The notes beneath the pieces were generated by a model. The model did not search any database. It had not been told where the DNA came from and saw only the letters and a program-made list of their open reading frames with translations. The translations under genes and the position numbers were made by a program. Shown in pieces: positions 22,764 through 35,503 of a stretch of 64,000 bases of DNA (position 1 is its first letter; each line of letters begins with the position of its first letter). Source of the stretch: Chenopodium formosanum (taxonomy: Eukaryota; Streptophyta; Magnoliopsida; Caryophyllales; Amaranthaceae); assembly GCA_024500155.1 (NCBI GenBank), contig CM044858.1:62001-126000 (forward strand), written 5' to 3'.

Positions 22764-24445
22764 CAGGCCTATAATCCACACATTTTGAGGAAATTTTGAG
22801 GTTTCAGGGCCCGGTGACAAAAAGTGTTGAGACCCTAGGGGATATATCTCAAGGTCATATAATGCCGTCTGAAACCATATATGATCATTATATGTTGTCA
22901 TAAACGTACGTGGTAGGCTTGAGTTTACGAAACCACTGTAAGTTGTGAACGGGTAAAATGACCATTTAAGGGCATATTGGATGGTTCCACCTTCCACCGA
23001 CCCAATCGGACACCCGAAGGGTATCAGGGGCCAAGGTAAACATCTCGAAAATTTTTATTTGCGGGCGAAAAAAGATCAAAAAATTACAAAATTGAAGGCT
23101 ATAATCCATGCTTTTTGAGGAAATTTTGAGGTTATTGATTGGGCCGTGGCGAAAAGCCTAGAGACCCTAACGGATACATCTCGAAGTCATATAATGCCGT
23201 TTGAAACCATATACGATCATTATATGTTGTCATAAACATTCGTGGTAGACTTGAGTTTACAAAATCACTACAAGTAGTGAACGGGTAAAATGACCGTTTA
23301 AGGGTATATTAGATGGTTTCACCGACTTAATTGGACTCCCGAAGGATATTAGGGACCATAGTAAACATCTCGGCAATTTTTATTTCCGGGCAAAAAAAGG
23401 TCAAAAAAATTACAAAATTGAAGGCTATAATCCACGCTTTTTAAGGAAATTTTGAGGTTTCGGGGCCCGTTGGCGAAAAGCCATGAGACCCTAAAGAATA
23501 CATCTCGGGGTCTTATAGGGCCGTTTGAAACCATATATGATCATTATACGTTGTCATAAAAGTCTATGGTAGGCTTGAGTTTACAAAATCACTACAACTA
23601 ATGAACGGGTAAAATGACTGTTTAAGGGCATATTGGATGGTTCCACCGACCCAATAAGACTTCCGGAGGGTATTAGAGACCATGGTAAAAATCTCGGAAA
23701 TTTTTATTTTCGGGCGAAAAAATGTCAAAAAATTACAAAATTAAAGGCTATAATCCATGTTTTTGAGGAAATTTTGAGGTTTTGGGCCCGGTGACGAGAA
23801 GCCTTGAGATTCTAAAGGATAAATTTCGGGGTCATATAATGCCGTTTGAAACCATATATGATCATTATATGTTGTCATACAAGTCCATGGTAGGCTTGAG
23901 TTTACGAAATCTCTACAAGTAATGAACAGGTAAAATGACCGTTTAAGGGCATATTGGATGGTTCCACCGACCCAATTGGACTCCCGGAGGGTATCAGGGA
24001 CCATGGTAAAAATCTCGGCAATTTTTATTTTCGGGCGAAAAAAGGTAAAAAAAATTACAAAATTGAAGGCTATAATCTACGTTTTTGATGAAATTTTGAG
24101 GCTTCGGGGCCCAGTGACGAAAAGTCTTGAGATTCTAAAGGATACATCTCGGGGTCATATAATGCCGTTTGAAACTATATATGATCATTATATGTTGTCA
24201 TAAACGTCCGTGGTAGGCTTGAGTTTACGAAATCACTACAAGTAGTGAACGGGTAAAATGATCGTTTTTCTACTGTTGATTACATAGCCTTCAATTTTGT
24301 AATTTTTACTTTGACCTTTTTTCGCCCGTAAATAAAAATTTCCGAGATGTTTACCATGGTCCCTAATACCCTCCGAGAGTTTAATTGGGTGGGTGGAACC
24401 ATCCAATTTGTTTTTAAATGGTCATTTTACCCGTTTTCGTACATG
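22764..24445 (+). repeat. Satellite-like tandem array 1, unit about 325 bp
   Basis: About five head-to-tail monomers. The landmark tgttgtcataaacg recurs near 22896, 23229, 23552, 23870 and 24195, a spacing of 318-333. A partial copy in the opposite orientation follows (about 24287-24445, beginning at agccttcaattttgtaat). Monomers share words such as gaaaccatatatgatcatta and gggaccatggtaaa. Short open frames on both strands are by-products. The same family forms the array at 39945-43278. Confidence 0.9.
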
Positions 24446-24614
24446 CCTCTTGTATTGGCTATAAGCTCTCACGGGGCCTTTGCGTTGCCGGATAATGGTC
24501 ATACATGGGTCCACACAATATTATATAATCCCGGGATTCATCCCGTAATGTTCCGTGAAATTCCAACACCAGCTCCCGACACCTCCTAAATCGCTCCGAT
24601 TTCGTGTATTATTG
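24446..24614. repeat. Terminal segment attached to array 1
   Basis: Non-monomer sequence ending ctccgatttcgtgtattattg. The same ending (ctccgatttcgtgtattat) closes array 2 at 43281-43299, so it belongs to the mobile unit and is not local flank. It contains AAATCG-CTC-CGATTT, a small perfect hairpin. Confidence 0.6.
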
Positions 24615-25392
24615 TAGAGTTGTCGATTTGGGTATTCAAGTTGGGTTTGGGTTGGGTCAAATCATGTCTCGGGTTTAATTAGGATCAAGTTATATCGGGT
24701 CAATCTAGCCTCAGATCAGGTTCAAGGTCGGGTCAATTTCAGTTGAGGTTATTTTGGGTTGTTCTTCTTTTCGGAAATATGTCGGGTTTAATTCAAGTTA
24801 AATTTAGATTGAATTCAATTTCAGGTTCGGGTTGTGTGTGAGTTAGGTTTGAGTGGGTCAATAGATGGTACATTCGAGTTCGAGTTAGTGTTGAGTTGGG
24901 TTTTGGTTCAAGTTCAATTCCAATAAATATCGATGTGCTCAAGTTGAACCTATATAATTACGCCTTCTATAATTGATCAGCATTATCAAGATTTTATTAA
25001 ACCTATATGTGAGTAATAGAGAACAAAAGGTATACAAGCTGAATCGGATTGTGGGTTTATAGATCTGTACCAGTATATAAGTTGAACAAAAGGCATATAA
25101 ATTTTATTAAACCTTCCATGACTTGGGTACAAGTTCTAATTGGGTCGGGTACTAGTTCGGGTTCAGATTGTTGTTGGGTCGTATTAAATCGGTTGACGGT
25201 GACTCTCAGGTCGGGAGCAGGTTCGGGTTCAGGTCAAAAAGTATTGGATCAAATCGATTGTCGGTTAACATCAAGTCAGGTTCAGGTCGGATTACAGGTC
25301 GCTAGTTTCATCCTATTTTCCGGTATAGGTTGAGTTCAGATCATTGCCAGTTCAGGTCGAGTTCTCGGTCGGGTTAGTTTTTGACAGCTCTA
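24615..25392. mobile_element. hAT-like MITE with GGGTCGGGT-type degenerate repeats
   Basis: The 778-bp element starts TAGAGTTGTCGATTTGGG and its right end, inverted, is TAGAGCTGTCAAAAACTAAC. The inside is rich in gggttgggtcaa and caggttcggg variants. No 8-bp target copy is apparent (tattattg on the left, attgcaac on the right), perhaps because it sits exactly against the array terminus. It has no transposase. A left-end fragment of the same family is at 39717. Confidence 0.7.
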
Positions 25393-26173
25393 ATTGCAAC
25401 ATTGAGAGTTTCACGATTGTCAATACACATTATTCCGTATATAACAATATTTTACATAACTATATATTTTACTAAGATTAAATCACAAAGTATATCTAAA
25501 TCTAAATCATGTAAAAGTCTATACATTGTGATTAAAAAAGAGTACTAATTTTAAAGTTTTTTAGTGAGTAATTTTCAATAAAATCATTAAAAATTGAAGA
25601 TTATCTTTGGCTTGCAAGTAGTTGCAACGCAAACGTCACATTCAAGTACTCGGATTTTTGTTCAACGTTACTCCTATCTTGATTTATAAATATTGAACGT
25701 TACTCCTATCTTTTGGACCAACGAGCTGCGAATACTAGGAGAAAGAAAGGAAGGGAAAAGGGGCGATCATCATTTTGGATTTTCTCTCTCCTAGGGTTTT
25801 TTCAATTCTTCCTAGATTTCTTTCCTGTCGGTGAAGATTAGGTAATTCCTCCATTTTCCGCATCCCTTTTCTTCAATTTCGCGCATTCTTTCTCTCTTCT
25901 CCTTTTTTCTATCATCAAATTTTGCTACGCAATTCAATTGACATTTTTTCTTAGTCTTCGAAATTTTCTGGTGGAATTGAGTTAAATTTCAGTTGATTTG
26001 ATTGCTGGGTAATGTTTATTAGCTTGTTATTCGTTGGTGTTTTATAATTTGAGTAGAAGGGTGAATTTTGATAGTAATGTGTTGAATGGAGGTGCTCTAA
26101 TTATGTGATTATGATGGTGGGAATTAGGTTGTAGAAGCTGAAAAGAGCTCTTGTGTTCGTGAGATATTCAGTG

Positions 26174-29100
26174 ATGGAATTTCAATGGGATTTTTTAGAA
26201 TCCCTTGATCCTGATGTTTCGAGTAAGATACTTATGAGCTTGGATGATCCTGCTGATATTGTTCGTGCTAGCTCCGTGTCGAGAGCGTGGCGTGATTTTG
26301 GTGAGCATTAAGCTGGTTTTATTTCCAAATATTTGTTCTTGCAACTATTTTGTGATGTTCCTTGACGTTTCTTCTATTCATTTGGTAGCTGTATGGTGAT
26401 TTTTGATTCAGCTTGTGGCAATTTGAATTTTATGTTATCGGTTAATTCGTAGAGATGTATGTATCTTGGTCAGGTTCATAGTAGTACGAGTGCCATTAAT
26501 TTCTTATGAACCAGTTCATTGGATTGTAGCTTGCATGGCTTTCGTATTGATAAAGATGACAAGAATGAGTTAAATGTGTAATACGAATCCACATGAACTA
26601 AAGTGATAGGTGGGGAATGGGTGGAGGTGGAGATGGCAAGAAAGACCTAATGTAAATGTCAAAGAACCCAATAAAGGAAATGTTTAATAATAAGGAGACT
26701 AAAAGTAGAACCTTACCCTTTAACTATTTAACTAATTCCCACCCTATGTTATCTCTTATCTTCAGACTTACATTCCAATGCTCTTCTCCTTTTTCCTTCT
26801 CTCTACAAATGTCTGATTTTCTGTCTTGAGCTACATGTTTTACTTCTTTGCAACCATGACTACTTATCACCTTCCTTCTTTTTGAAGATCTAATTTGCTC
26901 AGATTTAACTGCTAGTTTCAGACACAAGTACTTATCCAGTTTTCAGAATTGGACATTTTACTAAAAGTTTGTGTTCTTTTGGTAAAAATCCTGATTGTCA
27001 AACATCTGTCTATTTCCATCTGCTTGCCAGTGGAAGCGAGAAGTTTGGGAATTAAGTGTCAATTGTCCAGGTTTATGTTGGAGTATTGAATTTACGATCC
27101 GGGTACTTTGGATGAAGAGTCCCAACTAATGTAAGATTAATGGCTGATTTTCGATCCAAAGTTTTAAAACTAAAATTCTAGATGTGCAGTATTATTATTA
27201 TAATCATTTTGGATTGTTGAGGGGTTTCCATCTGAGTTTAGAGATAGAGAAGGTAAGTTTGATGGTTATGATAAATGGGTGTTGCGTCACTCCTCTTCTT
27301 GAGAACTCATGCCAGGTTAGAGTAGGTGACTTGCTTTGGTTGGATTAGACCAAGTTATACTTGAATCTACATACAATTGTACAAGACTTCTTTTTAGTTG
27401 CTGCAGCATAGAAACAGATTGCCCCTATGAGCTTGTTTGCCATATTGGAGTCATATTTGTGCACCTAGGCCGCCTACTAGGCTCAAGATTAAGGCTAGCT
27501 TTGAGTTGATGTGTAATGTTTGCCATCTAATATGCGTTTATTTCAGTTGGCTGAGGTAAATTAGACAAATAAGTGTTTGAGTATCCATGGATAATGAGAA
27601 AGATACGCAGGGGTATGGTTTAACCCCTTTTTACTTCGCCCTTCGTTGTGCAAGTTGATGATTTGTTCCATCCTTTTCAGGGCTCCCTATTTCTCTTACC
27701 CTAGTATTCTAACTATTCTCTGTATATAGAATATTAGACTATTAGGTTCCTAGTACCATTTTTATAACATAGCGCCTTGGATGTGACATAATTACATTCC
27801 TTGTTTTTAAAATCTCTGATTGAAGAAATCAACATTTCTAGGTCTAAGTCATAAAGCCTTGTATCTGAAATTTGAAGCATTTGCCACCCTCCTCCCCTCC
27901 TTTTGTTTGTGCAGAGTACATTCTTTTTCTTGATTAAACTTTCTACAGTCTTGGTAATTATATAGTATTTCACCATTGGAAAGCATTTTAGTTATGTCTC
28001 ACTGACAGTTCATTAATTATACACTGCTTATCTTTGCTACATTTGCAATTGGAATTACATAGGGCCATACTGGCTCATTACTCCCGACCTCTTTGCTTCT
28101 CTTCCCAGATATTTTTAGCGAACTAACATTATTCAATATTCAAGTTATGCTGCTTTATACTTCATATGGACTGTAATCAGCTTGATTTTACTCCTGATAT
28201 GATGATACAGATAATGGAACATGTTTCTTAAGTAGAGGATATGGTGATTAACGAATATGCTGACGTTATTTTGTGACTATTGGCAGTGATAAGAAATGGC
28301 ATATGCAAGCATTTGTGCCTACGACTCTTTCCTAAACTCTCTGGCATTGCTCGTATCATAGATACGAGCAACAAAGAAGATGTTGGCTGCAGCCGGTTTG
28401 TCGAATTTGAGCATTTGAAAAAGGAACACAAAGCGTATGTCGCTTTAGCCCGAGGTCTTACATCATCAGAGGTGAATGAATGCCTTTCAAATGCCATAAG
28501 TGCTTCCAGCACAGATAATTATCCGGAAGAAGGTCTTCACAACACTTTGGAATCCAGGGACCGAATTGGACGCAGACCTTCATACTGGTCAAGCTCAGGA
28601 CAAAGCAACCCTGAAGTACCCGAGAGACTAACTTATCAGTTAATTTCTGACTTTTGTATTATTACTGAAATAAATGTTCAACCTTTCCAAGGTAATATCC
28701 TTTTCTACCCACGTACTTGTAAACCTTTGTTTAGATGGCCACTTAGATGTTTGCTAATTGTGTTGTTTTTGTTCAATGTTCATGCAGCCTTTTTTCAATC
28801 GGATTCACCTATATACTCTGCAAAAGCAGTTCGCTTCCACATGGGTCACAGAATATTGGCTGATGTTGATGGAGATCAATGTGATGAAATTCATGAAGGC
28901 CACGAATGTGCGGAGAAAAAATTTGTTTGGACTTACACTTCACAAGATTTTCCAATGACACAGGTTAGTAGCACGCTTTATCTTGCTGTTAAGTCAATTT
29001 TGAAAGTTATTTCAATTGTGATCAACGTAGCAGAATAGATACTATAAGTTTAGATTTGAAACATATTTGCTAGAGTTTGAGACAGGGATCTCTTTGGATT

Positions 29101-31461
29101 TGGCATCTTTATCTGCATATTGGCAATACATTGTGAAATTTGTGATGTACAGTTGACACTGCACTATGATATCGTGGCTAAAATGCAGTTCTGTACTTGG
29201 TAATATTGAACATACTGGGAGTGGTGCATTAACGAGAATTTAAAAATAAAAAATTCTACCAATAAGGTCCTATTTCTATTGATGTCGTTGAAAACCGAGG
29301 GTGCCAACTTCTTGGAAGTGGGAATTTTGTTATACTTTACATTCAAACAACAAAAATGTGTTGGAAGCTGAGATTTACATCTTACTTCATTTCCCTCTTC
29401 ATATGGCATTTAACTGACTGAGGGGTGTGTTAGGTCTCTTGACGCTGTTTATTGAATAATTGACTGCTCTTCCCTTAAGAATGTAAACACTTTGACTGCT
29501 TGGTAAAGATATTTGGTTGAATGACTTGGTCATCGCTTCACTTAAATCCAGCCATATCTAGTAATTCACTCGTATTTTCCACCGGCAAATACTTTTTCTT
29601 TTTCGTTTCATTAGTGCTTGCATTATAAAGTAGGCCTAGGATCTTTTAATATGATTACTGTCTTCTAACCCGAGAAGTCAGGGCATAGTTAATGAGCCTT
29701 GGTCAAGCCCTGATTTGTATAGTTGCTAGTATGCATAATCTGTTTAATATACACTTATAGCTGATAATATCACATGACGAGGGAAGTTTTCAGGAAGCTC
29801 AATGGTGACTTGGCTTCGAGTAATGCCATTATCTAATTATACTGTGTGCTTTTTTATTTCATTTTTTTTTTTGTTTTTGATATAAATTGAATCTTTAATG
29901 GAAGAGATGTTTTTCTTGTAAAGAGGAACATTGGTGCACCTTCACATTTCTATAATGTGTAATGCTATTGAGTGATGCTTTCACATGTGAATTATTTTCT
30001 TAACCTATCTCCCCTCCCCTCCCTCCGGGAAAAGGACAAAAGAATAGATCCAGAAATTAGAACAGAAGAACGAAAGGAAAGACGAGTGTTATTAGTGCAG
30101 AATGCAGAATCATTTTTATGTTTTGATTTGGTGTTTTAGGGACTGTTTTTATTAAGATAGTTCTTGACACAGGAGAATCGCCTACAAAATTTCAAGCTTC
30201 CAGAGCCTGTTCTTTGCTTTGGTGGATATTTGCAGATAGAGCTTCTTGGTAGAGTTCAGAGGCAAGAAATGGATGGACTCTTTTACATATGGTGAGTTTT
30301 CAGACCAAGTTATGTGGTATATTGATTTAGTACTATGTTTTGACTGATGGCTTGTTTTTGTCTGCAGCTAAGCCTAGAAAAGTGCTACTTTTAGTCAAAT
30401 TTTTACTTATATATTGAGATAATGTTTGACGCTTGAGGTTTGACATAGTATTATTACTATTAATGGTAAATAGGTTATACTTCGATTGTTGAGTGAATAT
30501 AATCTTGTATCTTTTTCCTTACTAATCAGTTGCTTTATTTCCAGTCAAAATTTACCTTCTTTTTTTTTTTTAATAGTAATCAATCTAATATTGGCCTATT
30601 GGGTTCTTTTCACCCTTCTTTATTCCTTCTTTTCTTTATGCTTTAAAAATGTACTTCGTAAAATTAACCAGAGTGCTAATATCTAGAAGTAGGTACTCTA
30701 ATAGAGTCCTTCATGGTAACCTTTTATGGTGATGAAATTATATGTATCCTTAACTAAGAAACCTTAATTTGTTGTCATAGCCTTCTCTTTGAATTTATTT
30801 TTCTAAAGCCTATATCCTACCCTTTTATGGTTTGCAAGCCCATTATGCTCTTATTTCTTGAGTTTCGAGGTAGAATGTAACATTTAGTCTCATTGTCATT
30901 TGTGTAAGAATTCAGAATTCTATATTGTTCCTTCTGTAAGATTAATATAGATCAATTCAATTACTTGAAGGCTAGGGTTTATCATCTCTTGGATTAAGTG
31001 TTTTGTGTTTGTTTAGACTCTAGTTGTGCTACGTTGGTTTGTTGTTGGCATTCCCCTTTTATTGGCCATAAATGTAACTGGTTACTGGATATCCAACCAG
31101 GTTCTAACTATTCTATTGTATCTTGCAGCTAATTTAATTTGCTGTTTGTCATGCTTTTTACAGTGTGGCACATGTTCAAGTTCTTGGGCGTTCTTTGGAC
31201 CCTGTTTTCGGGGTTAAATCTCTTGATCCAAGTGGAAGATTTACACTTGTGCACAACCCTCAGGCCAAGTTCTCTGCCCCTCGTAGCAGTAATGAGGAAT
31301 CTGATGATTTAAGTGTAACACCAGAAATGGTGCAAAGACATGTTAGAGGTTGGGAGCAGATTCTAAACATGTTACGGGGAACTCTAGGGGTTGAAGTTTA
31401 TGATTCCGAGGATGAGATCCTCTATTCGGAAGATGAGATGGCTGAGGAGCTTGAGCTTTAA
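26174..31461 (+). CDS. F-box protein, At4g00755 type
   Basis: Five coding exons, 26174-26300, 28287-28691, 28788-28963, 30173-30291 and 31164-31461, give 374 residues with consistent GT-AG phases. The F-box is at the N-terminus (WDFLESLDPDVSSKIL, then DPADIVRASSVSRAWRDF). Downstream come RPSYWSSSGQSNPEVPERL, a jelly-roll-like region with FHMGHRILADVDGD, CFGGYLQIELLGRVQRQEMDG and HVQVLGRSL. The tail is very acidic (DSEDEILYSEDEMAEELEL). The order and length match the plant At4g00755 family, presumed SCF adaptors whose substrates are not known. A 5' UTR exon probably ends at 25840 (gattag|gtaatt), and the leader holds a telo-like box (cctagggtttt). Intron 1 (2.0 kb) shows no insertion. Confidence 0.93.
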
Positions 31462-32249
31462 ACTTTTATGTCAAGTGTCACATTTTTCATGTTGTACTAG
31501 TCAATCAGTCATTCCATCACTTGCATCTAATGACCATGTATCTCACATTGAAGTCATTTGATGATTGAACTCTGGAATGAGAAAGACTATTTGCCAGTAA
31601 TTGTTCTTGTTAAATCGTTTAATAAGCATTGCCAATGTTTCCTGTGCATTGAGACTGGTCCATCGTTCTGTAAATAGCTTTTAACAAGCAAGAAGAGTCC
31701 GCTTTTATTACTTGATGATTGTGTGATTTGTCTTGGTTGCCTGTTGCTAATTTGTTGTGAACTTGTTGATGTCTTCTTGCAGTGTCTCCTATTACTCTGT
31801 GAAACAGCAAGATTCCACTTGAACTACGATTAAGGGGCTAGTTCAAGCGATCCATAAGCATCTATTGCCCCTTTGGTTTGACCACAACTTTAACTATAGA
31901 CAGAGGGTTTTCAAGGTGGTAGATCATAATGTATCGGTAAAATATTATACGCTTGAATTGATATTTACGGAGAATACTACTCGTACCTTAGATTTATATA
32001 CGGTTCTATCCAAAAAAAATACTAATATTTTGGATTATTCCTATAAAAGATACTAGATATTTTTTATTATTCCTATAAAAAATTCTTTTGAAGTGTCATC
32101 AATTATATATTATGGCCCTCTGTTGAAAAACAAGTTACGGACTACGGAGTATAATATAATAAGAGGGATAAAGAAAAACTCAAAACTACAAAATATAAAA
32201 AAATTAATCCATATGTTTACTTCATTTTTTCCAAAAAAACCCAAAAATA

Positions 32250-32615
32250 GCAGACGAAACAGCAAGCTAGTGACAGCAAAATCTGGTCGTTTTCCTCTGG
32301 TACCTACTTCTATTTCTTTCTCCTGGTTTTTTTTTTTTTTTTTTTTTTTTTTTCCCAAAATTTATTGCTCGAGTATTGTTAAATATTGCTAATGATCAAT
32401 TTACTTGCTCAATAATTGATTCAACTGTTGGGTCAATATTTACGAATTGAATTTGATTGTAGATTTGTAGAAACTTTTTTTCTTGAGATTAATAATTAGT
32501 TTAGATGATTGGTTGAACTAGTTTAGAGTATACATTAGATTGTTGATGATGATTTTGTCGGTTCATCTTGTACCTTTTTTTGTTAGTGTAAAAATGTGAA
32601 GTAGCAAAACTACTA
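32250..32615. repeat. Flank duplication, copy A (uninterrupted by LINE or satellite)
   Basis: Starts gcagacgaaacagcaa. It contains gaattgaatttgattgtag, gattggttgaactagtttag and ttttgtcggttcatcttgtacc. The same words occur in order at 33258, at 39645-39714 and at 43330-43405, so copy B has been split by later insertions. Confidence 0.75.
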
Positions 32616-32902
32616 CTCCCTCCGTCCCAAAAAGAACGACCCATTTGGCCAAAACTTTGTCCCAAAAAGAATGATCCATTTGCATTAAAACACCCACCAA
32701 TTTGCTACAATATTTGTGCAAAATTAGCTTTCCCATATAAAAATTTAATTTTCCATGTTATTTTATTGCTTTCTCTCTTTATTTCTTACAAACCCCATGT
32801 AAATTTATCTTTCCAATATACTTTTACTTCTTTTTGCTTAACTTCCTTAATACCCGCGTAATCAACCCAAATAGGTCGTTCTTTTTGGGATGGACGGAAT
32901 AT
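32616..32902. mobile_element. Stowaway MITE in copy A
   Basis: The left end is CTCCCTCCGTCCCAAAAAG, next to a TA at 32614-32615. The right end, inverted, is ATATTCCGTCCATCCCAAAAAG, next to TA. The element is absent from the matching place in copy B (about 43405), so it arrived after the duplication. Confidence 0.78.
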
Positions 32903-33069
32903 TATAATCAATTCTTCAAAAGAGAAAAAAACACACACACACGCACACAAAACTTTGACTAATGCAATTACTAAAAAAAAAAAAAAATACATCATCCTTG
33001 ATAATAACGAAACTTTGAAACAATTATGGAATAGCAAACAACCCCTAGATTGATGTAAAAATATCCAAT

Positions 33070-33171
33070 TTAGGTTTTACAAACACTTCTAAATCGTAAA
33101 AGAGTCTTGACTGCTGACCTTAGCAAAATCTCCCTCCATAAATCTGGTGGTAAGAATTTGTGTGCTTGCAT
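33070..33171 (-). pseudogene. F-box gene fragment
   Basis: The frame reads KFLPPDLWREILL then VKTLLRFRSVCKT and stops. This is the opening helix pair of plant F-box proteins (LPPDLW-EILLRLPVK-LLRFRSVCK). Nothing of the usual Kelch or associated domain follows and no promoter is seen, so it is a short antisense relic inside the duplicated region. Confidence 0.65.
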
Positions 33172-33487
33172 TGTTTTTCGAATTTTCCGACTACCCTTCA
33201 TCAGTAATCTAGCTTCAAACCTCAGTATAAAACAAATTGAATTTAGACTCCAAAATTGCAGACGAAACAGCAAAATCTAGTCTATTGCCTTTGTTACCTC
33301 TGTTTTTTTTTTTTAAAAAAAATTATCACTTAAGTATAAATTTGTTAAATATTTGTGGGGAATATTTACCGTATTTATCAATTATCATAGCTACAATTGT
33401 AACAAGATAATATCTTGGGTATCTTTTTAATTTTATCCCGTATCTTTTTGGGATGAAATTAGGAATTAAATTAACGAGTAGGTCGAA

Positions 33488-35038
33488 ATGAGAGAAAGTG
33501 AGGGAGAGAAAATCCAAAAACCCCCTGAACCGCCTCCTCCGCCACTGCCTCTCCACCCCCTTCCACCTCCGGTCTTACAAGTTCAAGAAAACCTTTCCTT
33601 TAGCCAAGCTGTCTCTAACCCTACCCCTAAATCCATCCCAATCCCCCAATGTTTCATCCAATCTGTCTATTCTGTTTCACCCCCTCCTGATTTCAATCCA
33701 TCAGCGGAGATCTTCATCCCCATCACTCCGGCTGATGCCCCGCCTCTTTTATCTCCTCGGGTCAACTCCCTCATCGTGAAGGTGGTAGGGAAATCTTTCT
33801 CTGCAGAATACCTTTTTGAGAAACTTAACCTTATCTGGAAACCCACTGGAACCCTAAATTTTTCAGCTTTGGGAAAGGACTTTTATAATGTACTGCCGTC
33901 TTTGCAAGTAGATAGAGATTCGATCTTATCTAAGGGACCTTGGTTTATAGGCTCGTTTCTGCTCCTTGTCCAGCCTTGGTCGCCGGGGTTTAAACCATCG
34001 GATTTAGTCATATCCTCTGTTCCTGTGTGGGCGGAATTGCCAGAATTGCTAGTTGAACTGCACTTGGTGGACATTCTTGAAAGGATTGGGTCATCTTTGG
34101 GCACCTTCCTGAAAGCAGATCTGAGGGTGCAGGGTGTGGCCAGGAAACGAACTGCTCGTATTCAAATTCTAGTTGATCTTTTGAAACCTTGCAGATCCTC
34201 TGTCTGGATCGGAAATTATAGATAAGAAATTGTCTTTGGTGATCTACCAAAGTTTTGCTTGGAGTGCAAATCTGTGGGTCAGTCTGCAGCAGTGTGTGGA
34301 AAGAAGCAGCACCAGCAGAAAGATGTTCCTATGGCGGAAGCATCTTCGTCTGAACAAGATTTGGGGTGGGAAAAGGTTCTGTCAAAGAATGCAAAAAAGC
34401 ATAAAAAAGCGAGGGAAAAAAAGTCAATTGCAAAATCTAATTCCCTTCAAAAAAGTCAAGTAGAAATTCCTGTTGTTCAAAATAAAGGAACATCTTCTCA
34501 ACCAACCCCATTAAATGCTGTAATAGTTATTTCGGAGAAAAACCCATCTCCCCCTTCGGATCCTTCTACATCAGATCTAAACACTGACCCTTCAGCTATC
34601 TCTGTTCTCACCTCTCCTGTGACCACTATCCCTTCATCTTCGTACAATGTCGTCGTCCAGCAACCAGTCCTGCCCCTTTCAACACCAGCCCGAGTCGTCG
34701 GACGACGAACCGATCCCAATGGATCCGAATGTTGCAAGAATGTTGCAGCGCTACTCCCAACCCAACCCCAAGTTTTATCTACCATTCCAAAAACTACCCC
34801 TGGAAAAACCAAATCCGGTTTTTCCCGTCAGAGTCGGATTCGACCCAGAGTGGCGAAACCGGTTCGAGTACTTCGAAGCACCGATCCCAGCCTTGCCAGA
34901 AGTGTGGATCAACAGTACCACTTTCGTCCTCCAAACTCCGTCGACTTGGTACCGCCTCAAACCAAGTCAGATCCGCCAATTCATCCTGAACCCTGTGCTC
35001 GTAGATCCGCCGTACCAGGAGACGATGATGGTGGATGA
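33488..35038 (+). pseudogene. LINE ORF1 (DUF4283 nucleic-acid-binding, zinc knuckle)
   Basis: One reading frame interrupted by an in-frame TAA at 34223-34225. Residues 1-90 are proline-rich. DUF4283 follows (GKSFSAEYLFEKLNLIWKP, SILSKGPWFIGSFLLLVQPW and PVWAELPELL). After the stop comes a CCHC-like knuckle near 34256 (FCLECKSVGQSAAVC) in which the expected His is Gln. The rest is a basic/proline-rich tail. ORF1 proteins of plant LINEs bind the element RNA. Confidence 0.85.
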
Positions 35039-35503
35039 AGACGGCGATCTAGTTCCCTTCCACCTACCAGATTTGGACACGATCAAAGCTCTGTGCCCGG
35101 TGGCGGAAGTTTTTCTGAGATGGTGGATGCTGGAGATGCAACTAACCACCAGCTCGCTGATTGTCCCCCAGAATTGGAATTCATGGTAGATCCTACTCCG
35201 ATGCTCCCTCAATATCGGAAAACTTTGTCATTGAGCTCAACCCCTGTCTCAATCACGGCAGCCAACTTCGCAGATGCGATAGTCTCAGTGGAGGCGGACC
35301 TCCAATTCTCTCTGGTGGAAATCCAAGCTCGCTGCTTCAAGGATCTAGACCTAATCAACCCGATCTACAAATCGGAAGCATTGATCACTCCCAGGGATCA
35401 GTCCTTCTTCAATGTGGAGGACTGGGCGTTTCTGGAAGTGGGACGAGCTCTGTCACCGGAAAGGATGAGGGAAATAGGTGCCCTGCACCAAACACCCAAT
35501 CCA

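Noticed and set aside
23741..24589. Series of 60-110-residue frames repeated across both satellite arrays
   Set aside because: They recur only because the monomers recur. They start and stop at random with respect to the unit and show no domain.
26724..26927. Minus-strand frame of 67 residues in intron 1 of the At4g00755-type gene
   Set aside because: A chance frame inside an intron; no family similarity and no splice partners.
34647..35189. A 180-residue proline-rich frame overlapping LINE ORF1/ORF2
   Set aside because: It is in another frame of a low-complexity proline-rich LINE segment and resembles no family. ORF1 and ORF2 occupy the conserved frame.
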